Assembly (NCBI RefSeq): GCF_020523925.1 | Contig: NZ_JAJAPW010000004.1 | Location: 310,001-374,000 of the forward strand | DNA: 64,000 bases | DNA from: Neotamlana laminarinivorans | Lineage (GTDB): Bacteria; Bacteroidota; Bacteroidia; Flavobacteriales; Flavobacteriaceae | Direction of reading: 5' to 3' | Shown here: one piece after another, positions 1-9,419 of the stretch | Numbering within the stretch: the stretch's first letter is position 1 | Layout: every line of letters starts with the position of its first letter | Program-made: the position numbers and the translations under genes | Notes under the pieces: generated by a model | Told to the model about the DNA's origin: nothing | The model's database searches: none | What the model saw: the letters and a program-made list of their open reading frames with translations, nothing else

Positions 1-23
1 AATACAAAAACTTATTTTCTATA

Positions 24-31
24 TATCTTCG
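24..31 (+). promoter_or_regulatory. -7 promoter box before the FAD oxidoreductase
   Basis: TATCTTCG matches the Bacteroidota -7 consensus TAnnTTTG with one change (C for T). It lies four bases before the GTG start at 36, so the transcript would be almost leaderless. The -33 element would lie outside the window or in its first bases and cannot be judged. Confidence 0.4.
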
Positions 32-35
32 CAGT

Positions 36-1088
36 GTGAAGCAAGTAGATTATATAATAGTTGGTTTAGGTATTGCAGGAGTTAGTTTTTGCGAACAATT
101 AAGAGCGAATAACAAGTCCTTTTTAGTTTACGACAATAACTCACAGAAGTCATCTGTAGTGGCAGGCGGATTGTACAATCCTGTTGTGCTTAGAAGGTTT
201 ACATCGGTTTGGAAAAGTAAGCAGCAACTCGATTTAGCTTTGCCAATGTATGCTGATATTGAAAAAAGATTACATATTAAGTTAGATTATAAATTACCTG
301 TATACAGAAAATTCGCGTCAACAGAAGAACAGAACAATTGGTTTACTGCTTCAGATAAGCCTTTACTAGCTCCATTTTTATCTACAAATCTTGTTAAAAA
401 TAGTAACAAGAAACTAAACGCACCTTTCGGGTTTGGTGAAGTATTACATTCTGGTAAAATAGATGTAAAAACGCTAATAGAACTTTATAAGACTGATTTA
501 ATTAATAATAAACTGTTTTTTGATGAGGGCTTTGATTATGATTCAATTAATTTTAGTAGTGAATCTTTAAATTATAAAAATATAAGTGCAAAACAGATTG
601 TTTTTGCCGAAGGGTATGGTTTAAAACAAAATCCTTTTTTTAAAAATTTACCGCTAGTAGGAACTAAAGGGGAGCTTATTACAATTTATGCGCCAGAAAT
701 AAATATAGATTTTGTTTTAAAATCTGGAGTGTTTTTAATCCCGTTAGGTGATGATTTATATACGGTTGGAGCTACCTACGAATGGAAAGATACGACATAC
801 AATGTTACTGAAAAAGCTAAGAAGGAATTAATAGATAAACTAAAAAAACTTATTAATTGCGATTTTAAAGTGGTAAATCAAGTTGCAGGAATGAGACCTA
901 CAGTTATTGATAGAAGGCCGTTAGTAGGAACACACCAAAAACATAAAAACTTGCACATTTTAAATGGTTTAGGTACTCGTGGTGTTATGATTGGTCCATA
1001 CGCAGCACAAGAGCTGTTTAATTCAATTGAAAATAATGTAATTTTAAACTCAGAAATTAATATCGACAGATTCTTAAATATAGATTAG
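36..1088 (+). CDS. FAD-dependent oxidoreductase (DAO family)
   Basis: Predicted flavoprotein of the glycine/D-amino-acid oxidase (DAO) family, 350 residues. A beta strand followed by G10-L-G-I-A-G15 forms the dinucleotide-binding fold at the N terminus. Near residues 287-300 the segment RPTVIDRRPLVG resembles the C-terminal FAD-contacting region of DAO enzymes, followed by a Gly-rich stretch (LNGLGTRG). There is no signal peptide, so it is probably cytosolic. The start is GTG; a -7-like box four bases upstream supports it. The substrate cannot be told from sequence. The gene is convergent with the DUF983 gene downstream and looks like ordinary chromosomal content. Confidence 0.85.
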   Translation: MKQVDYIIVGLGIAGVSFCEQLRANNKSFLVYDNNSQKSSVVAGGLYNPVVLRRFTSVWKSKQQLDLALPMYADIEKRLHIKLDYKLPVYRKFASTEEQNNWFTASDKPLLAPFLSTNLVKNSNKKLNAPFGFGEVLHSGKIDVKTLIELYKTDLINNKLFFDEGFDYDSINFSSESLNYKNISAKQIVFAEGYGLKQNPFFKNLPLVGTKGELITIYAPEINIDFVLKSGVFLIPLGDDLYTVGATYEWKDTTYNVTEKAKKELIDKLKKLINCDFKVVNQVAGMRPTVIDRRPLVGTHQKHKNLHILNGLGTRGVMIGPYAAQELFNSIENNVILNSEINIDRFLNID

Positions 1089-1145
1089 GGATAGTAACGG
1101 CATCCTTTTTTGAAGTATGAGAAAAAGATATAGTGAATAGCCCGA

Positions 1146-1161
1146 CCCCAATATATTGGGG
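1146..1161. terminator. Palindrome between convergent genes
   Basis: CCCCAATATATTGGGG is a perfect 16-base palindrome between the convergent oxidoreductase and DUF983 genes. It is followed by a second CCCC run and an AT-rich tract. It probably acts as a weak bidirectional terminator, but there is no clean U-run directly after the stem. Confidence 0.35.
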
Positions 1162-1172
1162 TAATCCCCAAA

Positions 1173-1556
1173 TTATTTTTTAGCCAAATTTTTATCGTAA
1201 TGCATAAAAATATTAATCCAAATATTTCTAGATAATCTTAATATTACGGGCATAAATACAATTAATGTCGCAACAATAGATATAAATACACCCATTAAAC
1301 TTGTTTTAAAAACAAAAAATGAAATAACAAAAGCAGCAACAGCAAAAGCAATGCCTACACCGTAGCTAACATACATAGAGCCATAAAAAAACGATGGTTC
1401 AATTTTATATTTAGTGCCACAATTCGAGCATTTTTCATGCATGTTTAAAGCTTCGCTTAAAATATATGGGTTTTTGTTAACATACATAGATTCGTGATGG
1501 CATTTAGGGCAAGTACCGGTAAAAATGCTATATAGCTTAGAGCCTTTTTTAAACAT
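1173..1556 (-). CDS. DUF983 family membrane protein
   Basis: Small membrane protein of 127 residues matching the DUF983 pattern: an N-terminal zinc-ribbon-like region with C16-x2-C19 and C42-x2-C45, then two hydrophobic segments at about 58-85 and 87-108, and a basic C terminus. The function of the family is unknown. It is transcribed on its own and convergently with the oxidoreductase gene. Its start lies about 90 bases from the divergent ABC-F gene, and the shared intergenic region carries a TATTTTTG -7-like box for the ABC-F gene. Confidence 0.85.
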   Translation of the reverse strand: MFKKGSKLYSIFTGTCPKCHHESMYVNKNPYILSEALNMHEKCSNCGTKYKIEPSFFYGSMYVSYGVGIAFAVAAFVISFFVFKTSLMGVFISIVATLIVFMPVILRLSRNIWINIFMHYDKNLAKK

Positions 1557-1566
1557 AATATTTGTG

Positions 1567-1574
1567 TATTTTTG
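1567..1574 (+). promoter_or_regulatory. -7 promoter box before the ABC-F gene
   Basis: TATTTTTG matches TAnnTTTG. It lies about 70 bases upstream of the ABC-F start. No convincing -33 TTTG was seen at 17-21 bases, so this is a partial promoter call. Confidence 0.3.
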
Positions 1575-1643
1575 CTATCAAAATTTAGTAGTACAAAGTT
1601 ACTTTTTTAAAAATAAACCCACTGTAATAAAAGTTACATTTCT

Positions 1644-3554
1644 ATGATGAATATTCATAACTTATCGATTTCCTTTCAAGGCGAATACCTTTTTGAAGAT
1701 ATAACATTTAAACTAGGAAATGGTGACCGCATTGGGCTTATTGGCAAAAATGGCGCAGGAAAATCGACCATGCTTAAAATTTTATCGAAAGAGTTAGAGC
1801 CAGATACTGGACAAATCGCTGCCGATAAAGATTTACAAATTGGCTTTTTAAAACAGGATATAGATTTTGTTTTAGGAAGGACAGTGCTTGAAGAATCGTA
1901 CGAAGCTTTTACCGAAATAAAGGAATTAGAAGCTAAAATGGATGAAGTGAACACCCAATTGGCCGAACGTACCGATTATGAAAGCGAAGCCTACAACCAA
2001 TTAATGATAGACATTAACGAATTACAACATCAATACGAAATTGCAGGTGGTTATAATTACCAAGGTGATACCGAAAAAATATTACAAGGTTTAGGTTTTA
2101 AGCGTGATGATTTTAACAAATTAACCGATACCTTTTCTGGTGGTTGGCGTATGCGTATTGAGTTGGCTAAACTATTACTCCAGAATAATGATATTCTGCT
2201 ACTAGATGAGCCTACCAACCACTTGGATATAGAATCTATTATTTGGTTAGAAGGCTTTTTAAAAGGCTACACCGGTGCTGTGGTAATTGTATCGCACGAT
2301 AAAATGTTTTTAGATAATGTTACCAACCGAAGTATTGAAATTTCTTTAGGAAGAATTTACGATTACCCAAAACCATATTCACAATATTTAGTGTTGCGTA
2401 AAGAGTTGCGCGAACAGCAGTTGGCATCGCAAAAAAATCAGCAAAAGCAAATTGAGCAAACTGAGAAATTAATAGAGAAGTTCCGTGCTAAAGCATCAAA
2501 AGCAACCATGGCTCAATCGTTAATTAAAAAGTTAGATAAAATTGAACGTATTGAGGTTGATGAAGATGATAATAGTGTAATGACGCTTAATTTTCCAGTT
2601 TCTATAACACCTGGTAAAGTGGTGGTTGAAGCCGAGGCAGTTTCGAAAAACTATGGAGATAAAAAGGTTTTAACCGAAGTAGATTTACTTATCGAGCGCG
2701 ATAGTAAAACGGCTTTTGTTGGGCAAAACGGACAAGGAAAATCTACTTTAGCCAAAATTATAGTTGGTGACTTAAAGCACAACGGAAATTTAAAATTGGG
2801 CCATAATGTGCAGATAGGTTATTTTGCCCAAAACCAAGCGGAATATTTAGATGGTAATAAAACCGTTTTAGATATTATGATTGATGCTGCCAACGAAACC
2901 AATAGAAGTAAAGTTAGAGATATTTTAGGATCGTTTTTGTTTAGAGGCGACGAAGTAGAAAAGTATGTACGCGTGCTTTCTGGAGGTGAGCGTAACCGTT
3001 TAGCTTTAGCTAAATTAATGTTGCAGCCATTTAATGTTTTGGTGATGGATGAGCCAACAAACCACCTTGATATAAAGTCTAAAAACGTATTAAAAGATGC
3101 CTTAAGTCGTTTTGAAGGTACTTTAATTTTAGTATCGCACGACCGTGATTTTCTTCAAGGTTTAACAAATAGTGTTTACGAGTTTAAAGACCATAAATTA
3201 AAAGAATATTTGGGCGATATCGATTTTTATTTAGAACAACGAAACGTTGAAAACTTAAGAGAAGTAGAAAAACGTACGGTTGTTAAAGAAACTCCTAAGG
3301 AAAAGAAAAGTAGAAGCTACGAAGAACAGAAAAAGCTAAAGTCGCTAAATAATAAATTAAGTAATGTTGAAGCAAAAATAAGCGAGCTTGAAAAGAAAAT
3401 AAAAGCTATTGATGCTGAATTAGAAGTTAATTACGAGGAAGTTACATCGAAGCCTAGTTTTTTTGACGATTACCAAAAATTAAAATCTAACCTAAGCGAT
3501 AATATGCAAAAATGGGAAGCTTTACAGTTTGAAATAGAGGCTTTAGAAGATTAA
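1644..3554 (+). CDS. ABC-F family ATPase (Uup-like)
   Basis: Soluble tandem ATPase of the ABC-F family, 636 residues, without membrane segments. First cassette: Walker A GKNGAGKST at about 34-42, signature FSGGWRMR, Walker B ending LLLDEPTNHLD. Second cassette: Walker A GQNGQGKST at about 360-368, signature LSGGERNR, Walker B VLVMDEPTNHLD. A charged linker (about 250-300) separates them, and a Lys/Glu-rich coiled coil (about 560-636) resembles the Uup C-terminal domain. ABC-F proteins bind ribosomes or branched DNA rather than transport solutes. Two adjacent ATG codons are possible starts (1644 and 1647). The gene is not obviously in an operon with its neighbours. Confidence 0.93.
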   Translation: MMNIHNLSISFQGEYLFEDITFKLGNGDRIGLIGKNGAGKSTMLKILSKELEPDTGQIAADKDLQIGFLKQDIDFVLGRTVLEESYEAFTEIKELEAKMDEVNTQLAERTDYESEAYNQLMIDINELQHQYEIAGGYNYQGDTEKILQGLGFKRDDFNKLTDTFSGGWRMRIELAKLLLQNNDILLLDEPTNHLDIESIIWLEGFLKGYTGAVVIVSHDKMFLDNVTNRSIEISLGRIYDYPKPYSQYLVLRKELREQQLASQKNQQKQIEQTEKLIEKFRAKASKATMAQSLIKKLDKIERIEVDEDDNSVMTLNFPVSITPGKVVVEAEAVSKNYGDKKVLTEVDLLIERDSKTAFVGQNGQGKSTLAKIIVGDLKHNGNLKLGHNVQIGYFAQNQAEYLDGNKTVLDIMIDAANETNRSKVRDILGSFLFRGDEVEKYVRVLSGGERNRLALAKLMLQPFNVLVMDEPTNHLDIKSKNVLKDALSRFEGTLILVSHDRDFLQGLTNSVYEFKDHKLKEYLGDIDFYLEQRNVENLREVEKRTVVKETPKEKKSRSYEEQKKLKSLNNKLSNVEAKISELEKKIKAIDAELEVNYEEVTSKPSFFDDYQKLKSNLSDNMQKWEALQFEIEALED

Positions 3555-3595
3555 TTTTTAAGTTTTTTTTAAGAGAATAGCATTAAACTATAAGG

Positions 3596-3603
3596 TAGTT
3601 TTG
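3596..3603 (+). promoter_or_regulatory. -7 promoter box of the RND pump operon
   Basis: TAGTTTTG matches TAnnTTTG and lies 29 bases before the adaptor start, in the gap after the ABC-F gene. No clear -33 TTG was found. Confidence 0.4.
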
Positions 3604-3631
3604 CAGTCATACACGCTCAAACTACTAACCA

Positions 3632-4741
3632 ATGCGAAAAATTATACTTGCCGGAATAGGTTTACTTTTAATTTTAGGAGCCTTATACGGAGCAAAATTA
3701 CTTGTAGATAGTAAAAACAAACCTAAACCAGTAAAAGAAAAAGTTATAAAAACCGTAATTACAGATACGGTTATTAACTCCAATATTAAAATTGTAGTTC
3801 CTGCAAACGGAAATTTAGTAGCAAAACAACGTTTAGAAATTTATGCCGAAGTACAAGGTATTTTTAAAGCAGGGAATAAATTATTTAAGCCAGGACAAGA
3901 ATATAAAAGGGGCGAAGCTTTAATTCGTATGGATGCTTCAGAGCATTATGCCTCTGTACAATCTGCAAAAAGCAATTTGTATAATAGTATCGCATCTATA
4001 ATGCCCGATCTTCGGTTAGACTTTCCAGATGTTTTTGAAAAGTGGCAAAATTATTTAAGTGGTTTCGATATTAGCAAAACAACACCCAAGTTACCAGAAA
4101 TGACTTCCGATAAGGAAAACTATTTTATTACAGGTCGAGGTATTGTAACTAGTTACTATAACGTTAAAAATTTGGAGCAGCGCTTAACTAAATACACTAT
4201 TACCGCTCCGTTTTCAGGTATTTTAACAGAAGCTTTAGTTACCGAGGGGTCTTTAATACGTAGCGGACAAAAGTTAGGCGAGTTTATTAATCCTAGTATT
4301 TACGAAATGGAAGTTGCTATCAGTAAAACCTATTCGTCTTTATTACGCGTTGGGGAGCCAGTAGCTTTAAATAATTTAGAAAATACGGAAAGCTATATAG
4401 GTAAAGTATCTAGAATTAACGGTAGTGTTGATGCCACTACACAAACCGTTACTGCATATATTGAGGTTAAACATGCTAATTTAAAAGAAGGTATGTACTT
4501 AGAAGCAAATTTAGATGCTAAGGAAGAACAAGATGCTTACGAGATGGATAGAAATTTATTGCAAGATGGCAATCAAGTATTTGTAGTAAATAATAATGTT
4601 TTAGAGTTAATAAATGTAACACCAGTTTATTTTTCAGACAGTAAAGTTGTAATAAAAGGTATTCCTAACAATACTGTAGTTCTTAAAAAATCAGTGCCAG
4701 GAGCATATTCAGGTATGCGAGTTAAATCTGCCAATAACTAA
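3632..4741 (+). CDS. RND efflux periplasmic adaptor (HlyD/AcrA type)
   Basis: Membrane-fusion protein of a tripartite RND pump, 369 residues. An N-terminal hydrophobic segment (about 3-25) anchors it or serves as a signal. A lipoyl/barrel-sandwich region follows (VVPANGNLVAKQRLEIYAEV and the matching TITAPFSGILTEALVTEG half), separated by a short helical hairpin and followed by a beta-barrel region. It would link the inner-membrane permease at 4759 to the TolC protein at 7937, 17 bases and one gene away. There are no metal-binding motifs, so this is a general efflux system, unlike the metal pumps further on. The substrate is unknown. Confidence 0.88.
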   Translation: MRKIILAGIGLLLILGALYGAKLLVDSKNKPKPVKEKVIKTVITDTVINSNIKIVVPANGNLVAKQRLEIYAEVQGIFKAGNKLFKPGQEYKRGEALIRMDASEHYASVQSAKSNLYNSIASIMPDLRLDFPDVFEKWQNYLSGFDISKTTPKLPEMTSDKENYFITGRGIVTSYYNVKNLEQRLTKYTITAPFSGILTEALVTEGSLIRSGQKLGEFINPSIYEMEVAISKTYSSLLRVGEPVALNNLENTESYIGKVSRINGSVDATTQTVTAYIEVKHANLKEGMYLEANLDAKEEQDAYEMDRNLLQDGNQVFVVNNNVLELINVTPVYFSDSKVVIKGIPNNTVVLKKSVPGAYSGMRVKSANN

Positions 4742-4758
4742 TTTTATACAGCTAAATA

Positions 4759-7700
4759 ATGAAAAAGATAATACAATATTTTATCCGTTACCATGTAGCT
4801 GTAAATGTGTTTATTCTAGCATTTATTGTTTTTGGTATTTTTGGTGTTTTAGCCTTAAAATCCTCATTTTTCCCACTTTCAGATTCTAAAATTATAAATA
4901 TTACAATAACCTATCCTGGAGCTTCACCTTTAGAGATAGAAGAAGGTATTGTTCTTAAAATAGAAGATAACTTAAAAGGGTTAGAAGGTGTAGATCGGGT
5001 AACATCGGTTTCAAAAGAAGATAGTGGAACTATTACAGTTGAAATTGAAAAAGGAGAGAATATCGATTTTATGCTTTTAGAAGTTAAAAATGCGGTAGAT
5101 AGAGTGCCTTCTTTTCCCACAGGAATGGAACCTTTAGTAGTGTCTAAACAAGAAGAAGTTCGCGAAACCATAAATTTTGCTGTAAATGGTAAAAATGTTC
5201 CCTTAAAAACCCTAAAGCAGCTAGCACGACAAGTTGAAACCGATTTAAGAGCTATTGATGGAATTTCTCAATTAGAAATTTCAGGTTTTCCAGATGAAGA
5301 AATTGAAATAGCGGTTAACGAAACAGATTTATTAGCTTATAATATAACATTTGCCGAAGTGGCTAGTGCTGTTAGTAGTGCTAATATTTTAGTTACAGGC
5401 GGAAATGTAAAAACCGATGCTGAAGAGTTTTTAATTCGTGGAAATAATAAGAATTATTATGGCCGTGAATTATCGAATATTGTTGTAAAAGCCTCAGCCG
5501 ATGGTAAAATTGTAAGGTTAAAAGATATTGCAATTATTCGCGATCGTTTTTCCGAAACACCAAACGCCACTTATTTTAATCAAGATTTAGCAGTTAATAT
5601 TTCTATAACAAGTACAAATAGCGAAGATCTAATTTCTTCAGCTACAAAAGTTAAGGAGTATATTGAAGGTTACAACCAAAAATACGATAATATAAAAATT
5701 GATGTAGTTAGCGATCGTTCTATACCACTTAAGCAGCGTACCATGTTGTTAGTAGAAAATGCCTGGCAAGGTATTTTACTCGTATTAATTTTTCTGTCGT
5801 TATTTTTAAACACACGATTGGCACTTTGGGTAGCCTTTGGTTTACCTATTTCCTTTTTAGGAATGTTTATTTTTGCAGCACAGTTTGATGTAACTATAAA
5901 CGTACTTTCTCTTTTCGGAATGATTATCGTTATTGGTATTTTGGTAGATGATGGTATTGTAATTGCCGAAAATATTTATCAACATTACGAAAAAGGAAAA
6001 AGTCCGGTTCAAGCAGCAATAGATGGTACTTTAGAGGTAATTCCGCCTGTAGTTTCAGCTATTATAACTACACTTTTAGCATTCTCTTTATTCTTCTTTT
6101 TAGATAGTAGAATTGGAGAAAATTTCGCTGAAGTTTCTGTAGTTGTAATTTTAACCTTAGTGGTTTCGTTAGTAGAAGCTCTAATAATATTACCAGCGCA
6201 CTTGGCACACTCTAAAGCGTTAAAGCCACCAGTTGAACACGAAAACCCATCAAAAATAAAGAAGTTTTTCTCTGTAATGCGTGGCATTAATAAAATGGGA
6301 GATAGAATTATGACGTATTTACGTGTACGAATATATTCGCCTGTTTTAGATTTTGTGTTAAATTATAAAATGCTAGCCTTAGGTATTTTTGTAGGTTTGT
6401 TTATAATTACTATTGGTGCATTAAGAGGAAGTGTAATAGGGGTAACATTGTTTCCAAGAGTAGCGAGTGATGCGGTAACGGTTGAGTTGGTTATGCCAAC
6501 AGGAACAAACGAGAAAATTACAGATTCAATCATATCAATGATTGAGGAAAAAAGCTTTATAGTAAATAAGGAGCTAACCGAAAAATATTTAAAAGGAACA
6601 AATAAAGAGTTGTTTGAAAATACAATTGTAACCTTATCAAGTAGCTCTAGTGCTACATTACGAATTAATTTATTACCCGGCGAAGAGCGTCCAGACGAAA
6701 TTAAATCGTTTTTAGTAACTAACAGGTTAGAGGAACTTGTTGGGCCAGTAATTGGTACCGAACGGTTAATTTATGGTTCTGGAGGTAATTTTGGTGGTAA
6801 TCCAGTCTCAGTATCTTTACTAAGTAATAATATTGAAGAATTAAAAGCATCAAAAGAAGCTTTAAAATCATATTTAAAATCGAACCCATTATTAAAAGAT
6901 ATTGGGGATAATGATCCTGCTGGTATAAAAGAAATTCGTTTAGAACTTAAAGAAAGTGCTTATTTATTAGGTTTAAATTTACAAACGGTAATGGCACAAG
7001 TACGATCTGGTTTTTTTGGTAATCAAGCACAACGTTTTCAAAGAGGGCAAGACGAAATTAAGGTTTGGGTACGTTACGACCGCACAAATCGTAGTTCTAT
7101 TAACGATTTAGATCAAATGCGAATTGTAACACCAAACGGCGAGCGTGTTACCCTTAAAGATATTGCTACATATTCTATTGCTCGAGGTGAGGTGGCTATT
7201 AATCATTTAGATGGCATTAGAGAAATACAAGTGTATGCCGATTTAAAAGATCCTGCTACCAGTGCAACAGATATAATAGATGAAATTAAAACAACATTTA
7301 TTCCAGAGCTGCAATCTCAATATCCAACAATTAACGCTTCATACGAAGGTCAAAATAGAGAGGCTTCAAAACTAGTAAATTCATTAAAAGTTGCAGGTCC
7401 AATCATCTTATTACTCATATATATAACAATAGCCTTTACTTTTAGAAGTTATTCGCAGCCATTCTTATTATTATTATTAATTCCATTTTGTTTAACGGCA
7501 GTAGCTTGGGGCCATTGGCTATTAGGTTTTCAAGTAAATGTTTTATCACTTTTAGGAATTATTGCCTTGATAGGAATTATGGTAAACGACGGTTTAGTAT
7601 TAATAGGAAAGTTTAATGGTAATTTAAAAGAAGGAATGGATTTTGATACCGCTATATCTGAAGCAGGAAAGTCAAGATTTAGAGCCATATTTTTAACATC

Positions 7701-7956
7701 GTTAACTACTATGGCAGGATTAGCACCTTTGCTAATTGAAAAAAGTAGACAAGCACAGTTTTTAAAACCAATGGCCATTGCAATATCGTTTGGTATTGGC
7801 TATGCCACTGTTTTAACTTTGCTGGTTTTACCGCTATTTTTATCGTTTAGTAATAGCTTAAAAAAGAATGCTAAGTGGTTATATACAGGAAAATCGGTAA
7901 CTAAAGAAGAAGTAGAACGTGCTATTATAGAGCAAAATGAAGCCCATGAAGACTAA
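4759..7956 (+). CDS. RND efflux permease (AcrB/MMPL family)
   Basis: Inner-membrane proton-driven pump of 1065 residues, the usual RND length. One N-terminal transmembrane helix is followed by a large periplasmic porter domain, then a helix bundle containing GILVDDGIVIAENIYQH, which carries the TM4 Asp pair of HAE-type RND proteins. A second periplasmic domain and bundle follow (GIIALIGIMVNDGLVLIGKFN). The TM4 pattern is that of organic-substrate pumps, not of heavy-metal pumps. It forms an operon with the adaptor (17-base gap) and the TolC gene (20-base overlap). Confidence 0.93.
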   Translation: MKKIIQYFIRYHVAVNVFILAFIVFGIFGVLALKSSFFPLSDSKIINITITYPGASPLEIEEGIVLKIEDNLKGLEGVDRVTSVSKEDSGTITVEIEKGENIDFMLLEVKNAVDRVPSFPTGMEPLVVSKQEEVRETINFAVNGKNVPLKTLKQLARQVETDLRAIDGISQLEISGFPDEEIEIAVNETDLLAYNITFAEVASAVSSANILVTGGNVKTDAEEFLIRGNNKNYYGRELSNIVVKASADGKIVRLKDIAIIRDRFSETPNATYFNQDLAVNISITSTNSEDLISSATKVKEYIEGYNQKYDNIKIDVVSDRSIPLKQRTMLLVENAWQGILLVLIFLSLFLNTRLALWVAFGLPISFLGMFIFAAQFDVTINVLSLFGMIIVIGILVDDGIVIAENIYQHYEKGKSPVQAAIDGTLEVIPPVVSAIITTLLAFSLFFFLDSRIGENFAEVSVVVILTLVVSLVEALIILPAHLAHSKALKPPVEHENPSKIKKFFSVMRGINKMGDRIMTYLRVRIYSPVLDFVLNYKMLALGIFVGLFIITIGALRGSVIGVTLFPRVASDAVTVELVMPTGTNEKITDSIISMIEEKSFIVNKELTEKYLKGTNKELFENTIVTLSSSSSATLRINLLPGEERPDEIKSFLVTNRLEELVGPVIGTERLIYGSGGNFGGNPVSVSLLSNNIEELKASKEALKSYLKSNPLLKDIGDNDPAGIKEIRLELKESAYLLGLNLQTVMAQVRSGFFGNQAQRFQRGQDEIKVWVRYDRTNRSSINDLDQMRIVTPNGERVTLKDIATYSIARGEVAINHLDGIREIQVYADLKDPATSATDIIDEIKTTFIPELQSQYPTINASYEGQNREASKLVNSLKVAGPIILLLIYITIAFTFRSYSQPFLLLLLIPFCLTAVAWGHWLLGFQVNVLSLLGIIALIGIMVNDGLVLIGKFNGNLKEGMDFDTAISEAGKSRFRAIFLTSLTTMAGLAPLLIEKSRQAQFLKPMAIAISFGIGYATVLTLLVLPLFLSFSNSLKKNAKWLYTGKSVTKEEVERAIIEQNEAHED

Positions 7957-9265
7957 GTTTTTTTACATAAGTATTTTATTAATATCAAATAGTATTCTAG
8001 CTCAACAGTTAATAACACCAGATAAGGCTGTAAGTTTAGCTTTAGAAAATAATTACGGAATAAAAGTGGCACAAAATAGTGTGGCACTTGCAGAAAATAA
8101 TGCCGATATTTTAAATTCTGGTTATTTACCAGAATTATCGTTTGGTGCAGATGGTTATTATTATTTAAATAATTCTGAAACTGAGTTTTCTAACCCAGAC
8201 ACAGCACCAGTAACATTAAACAGTGCTGAAAGCTCTAGTTACAGTGCATCTCTAGATTTAAGTTACACAATTTTTGATGGTTTGGGAAGACTTTTTGATT
8301 ACAAGCAGCTACAACGAACAAAGGACTTAACCGAGTTAGAGGCTCGTGAAATAATTGAAAATACTATTTTACAACTCTTCACAGTTTATTACAGTGTTGC
8401 TGAATTAGAGGAAAATACTGAAGCTATAAAAGAAACCCTCGAAATATCAAAAGAAAGGTTGGTAAGAGCAGGATATCAGTTTGATTATGGTCAAAACACA
8501 AAACTAGAAGTTTTAAATGCTGAGGTAGATATTAATAACGATAGCATAAGTGTTATGAATTCTAGACAGGAACTAATAAATTTTAAAAGAGATTTAAATT
8601 TAGTTTTAGGTAATACTATTAAAGAAGATTTTAGTGTTGATACTAATATTACATTTAACTATCTGTTAGATAAAAACGAAATGTTAGAAAAAGCTAAGCA
8701 ATACAATACAAGTTTATTACAAATTGATAAAAACATTGAAATTAATAAATATACTTTAAAATCTAGTGTATCCCCATTTTTGCCAAGTTTAGGTTTAGTA
8801 GGAAGTTATGGATGGAATAAAAATAATAATAACGCAGCATCCTTTGTTTCAACTTCAACAAGTAATGGTTTTACAGGAGGTTTATCTCTAACCTGGGATT
8901 TGTTTGATGGAGGCTCAAGTATTACCGCGGTAAAAAATGCGCGTATTAATTTAGATACTCAAAAAATTCAAAAAGAAGAATTATTGGTAACTATAGAACG
9001 CGATTTTAATAACTCATGGGACGATTACCACAATAAACTTAATATTTATAAACTTCAAGAAGCTAATATTAAAACGTCACAAAACAATTTTGATAGAACT
9101 CAAGAAAAGTTTAAACTTGGTCAAGTTAACTCAATTGAGTTTAGGCAAGCGCAAATAAACTTGCTAAATGCAGAATTAACCAAAAACCAAGCAAAGTATT
9201 CTGCAAAATTAGCTGAACTTGAATTACTTAAAATAAGTGGAGAAATACTTAACGTTAAGTTTTAA
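7937..9265 (+). CDS. TolC-family outer membrane efflux protein
   Basis: Outer-membrane channel of 442 residues with an N-terminal signal peptide ending near SILA-QQ. Two OEP repeats of long amphipathic helices alternate with beta strands. It completes the tripartite pump encoded just upstream and overlaps the permease gene by 20 bases, which suggests translational coupling. The start could instead be the ATG nine bases downstream (MKTKFF), which leaves the signal peptide intact. Confidence 0.9.
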   Translation: MKPMKTKFFYISILLISNSILAQQLITPDKAVSLALENNYGIKVAQNSVALAENNADILNSGYLPELSFGADGYYYLNNSETEFSNPDTAPVTLNSAESSSYSASLDLSYTIFDGLGRLFDYKQLQRTKDLTELEAREIIENTILQLFTVYYSVAELEENTEAIKETLEISKERLVRAGYQFDYGQNTKLEVLNAEVDINNDSISVMNSRQELINFKRDLNLVLGNTIKEDFSVDTNITFNYLLDKNEMLEKAKQYNTSLLQIDKNIEINKYTLKSSVSPFLPSLGLVGSYGWNKNNNNAASFVSTSTSNGFTGGLSLTWDLFDGGSSITAVKNARINLDTQKIQKEELLVTIERDFNNSWDDYHNKLNIYKLQEANIKTSQNNFDRTQEKFKLGQVNSIEFRQAQINLLNAELTKNQAKYSAKLAELELLKISGEILNVKF

Positions 9266-9384
9266 TAAGTTAATATATAGCAATAAAATGCATTTTGTCG
9301 GAAAAATTGTGCATTTCATCAATCTCAAGTGTTAAAATTTTTTACGTTTTATCGATTTAAATGGTTATTTGTCGATTACTGCTA

Positions 9385-9392
9385 TAAATTTG
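9385..9392 (+). promoter_or_regulatory. -7 promoter box of the LRR gene
   Basis: TAAATTTG matches TAnnTTTG, 27 bases before the ATG at 9420. A TTTG at 9368-9371 is only 13 bases away, closer than the usual 17-21, so the -33 element is uncertain. Confidence 0.4.
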
Positions 9393-9419
9393 TAGCATGA
9401 TATTCTAAATCTAACAACC

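Noticed and set aside
3632-9265. First RND operon as a heavy-metal pump
   Set aside because: TM4 region has the GILVDDGIVIAEN pattern of organic-substrate pumps and the adaptor lacks metal motifs.
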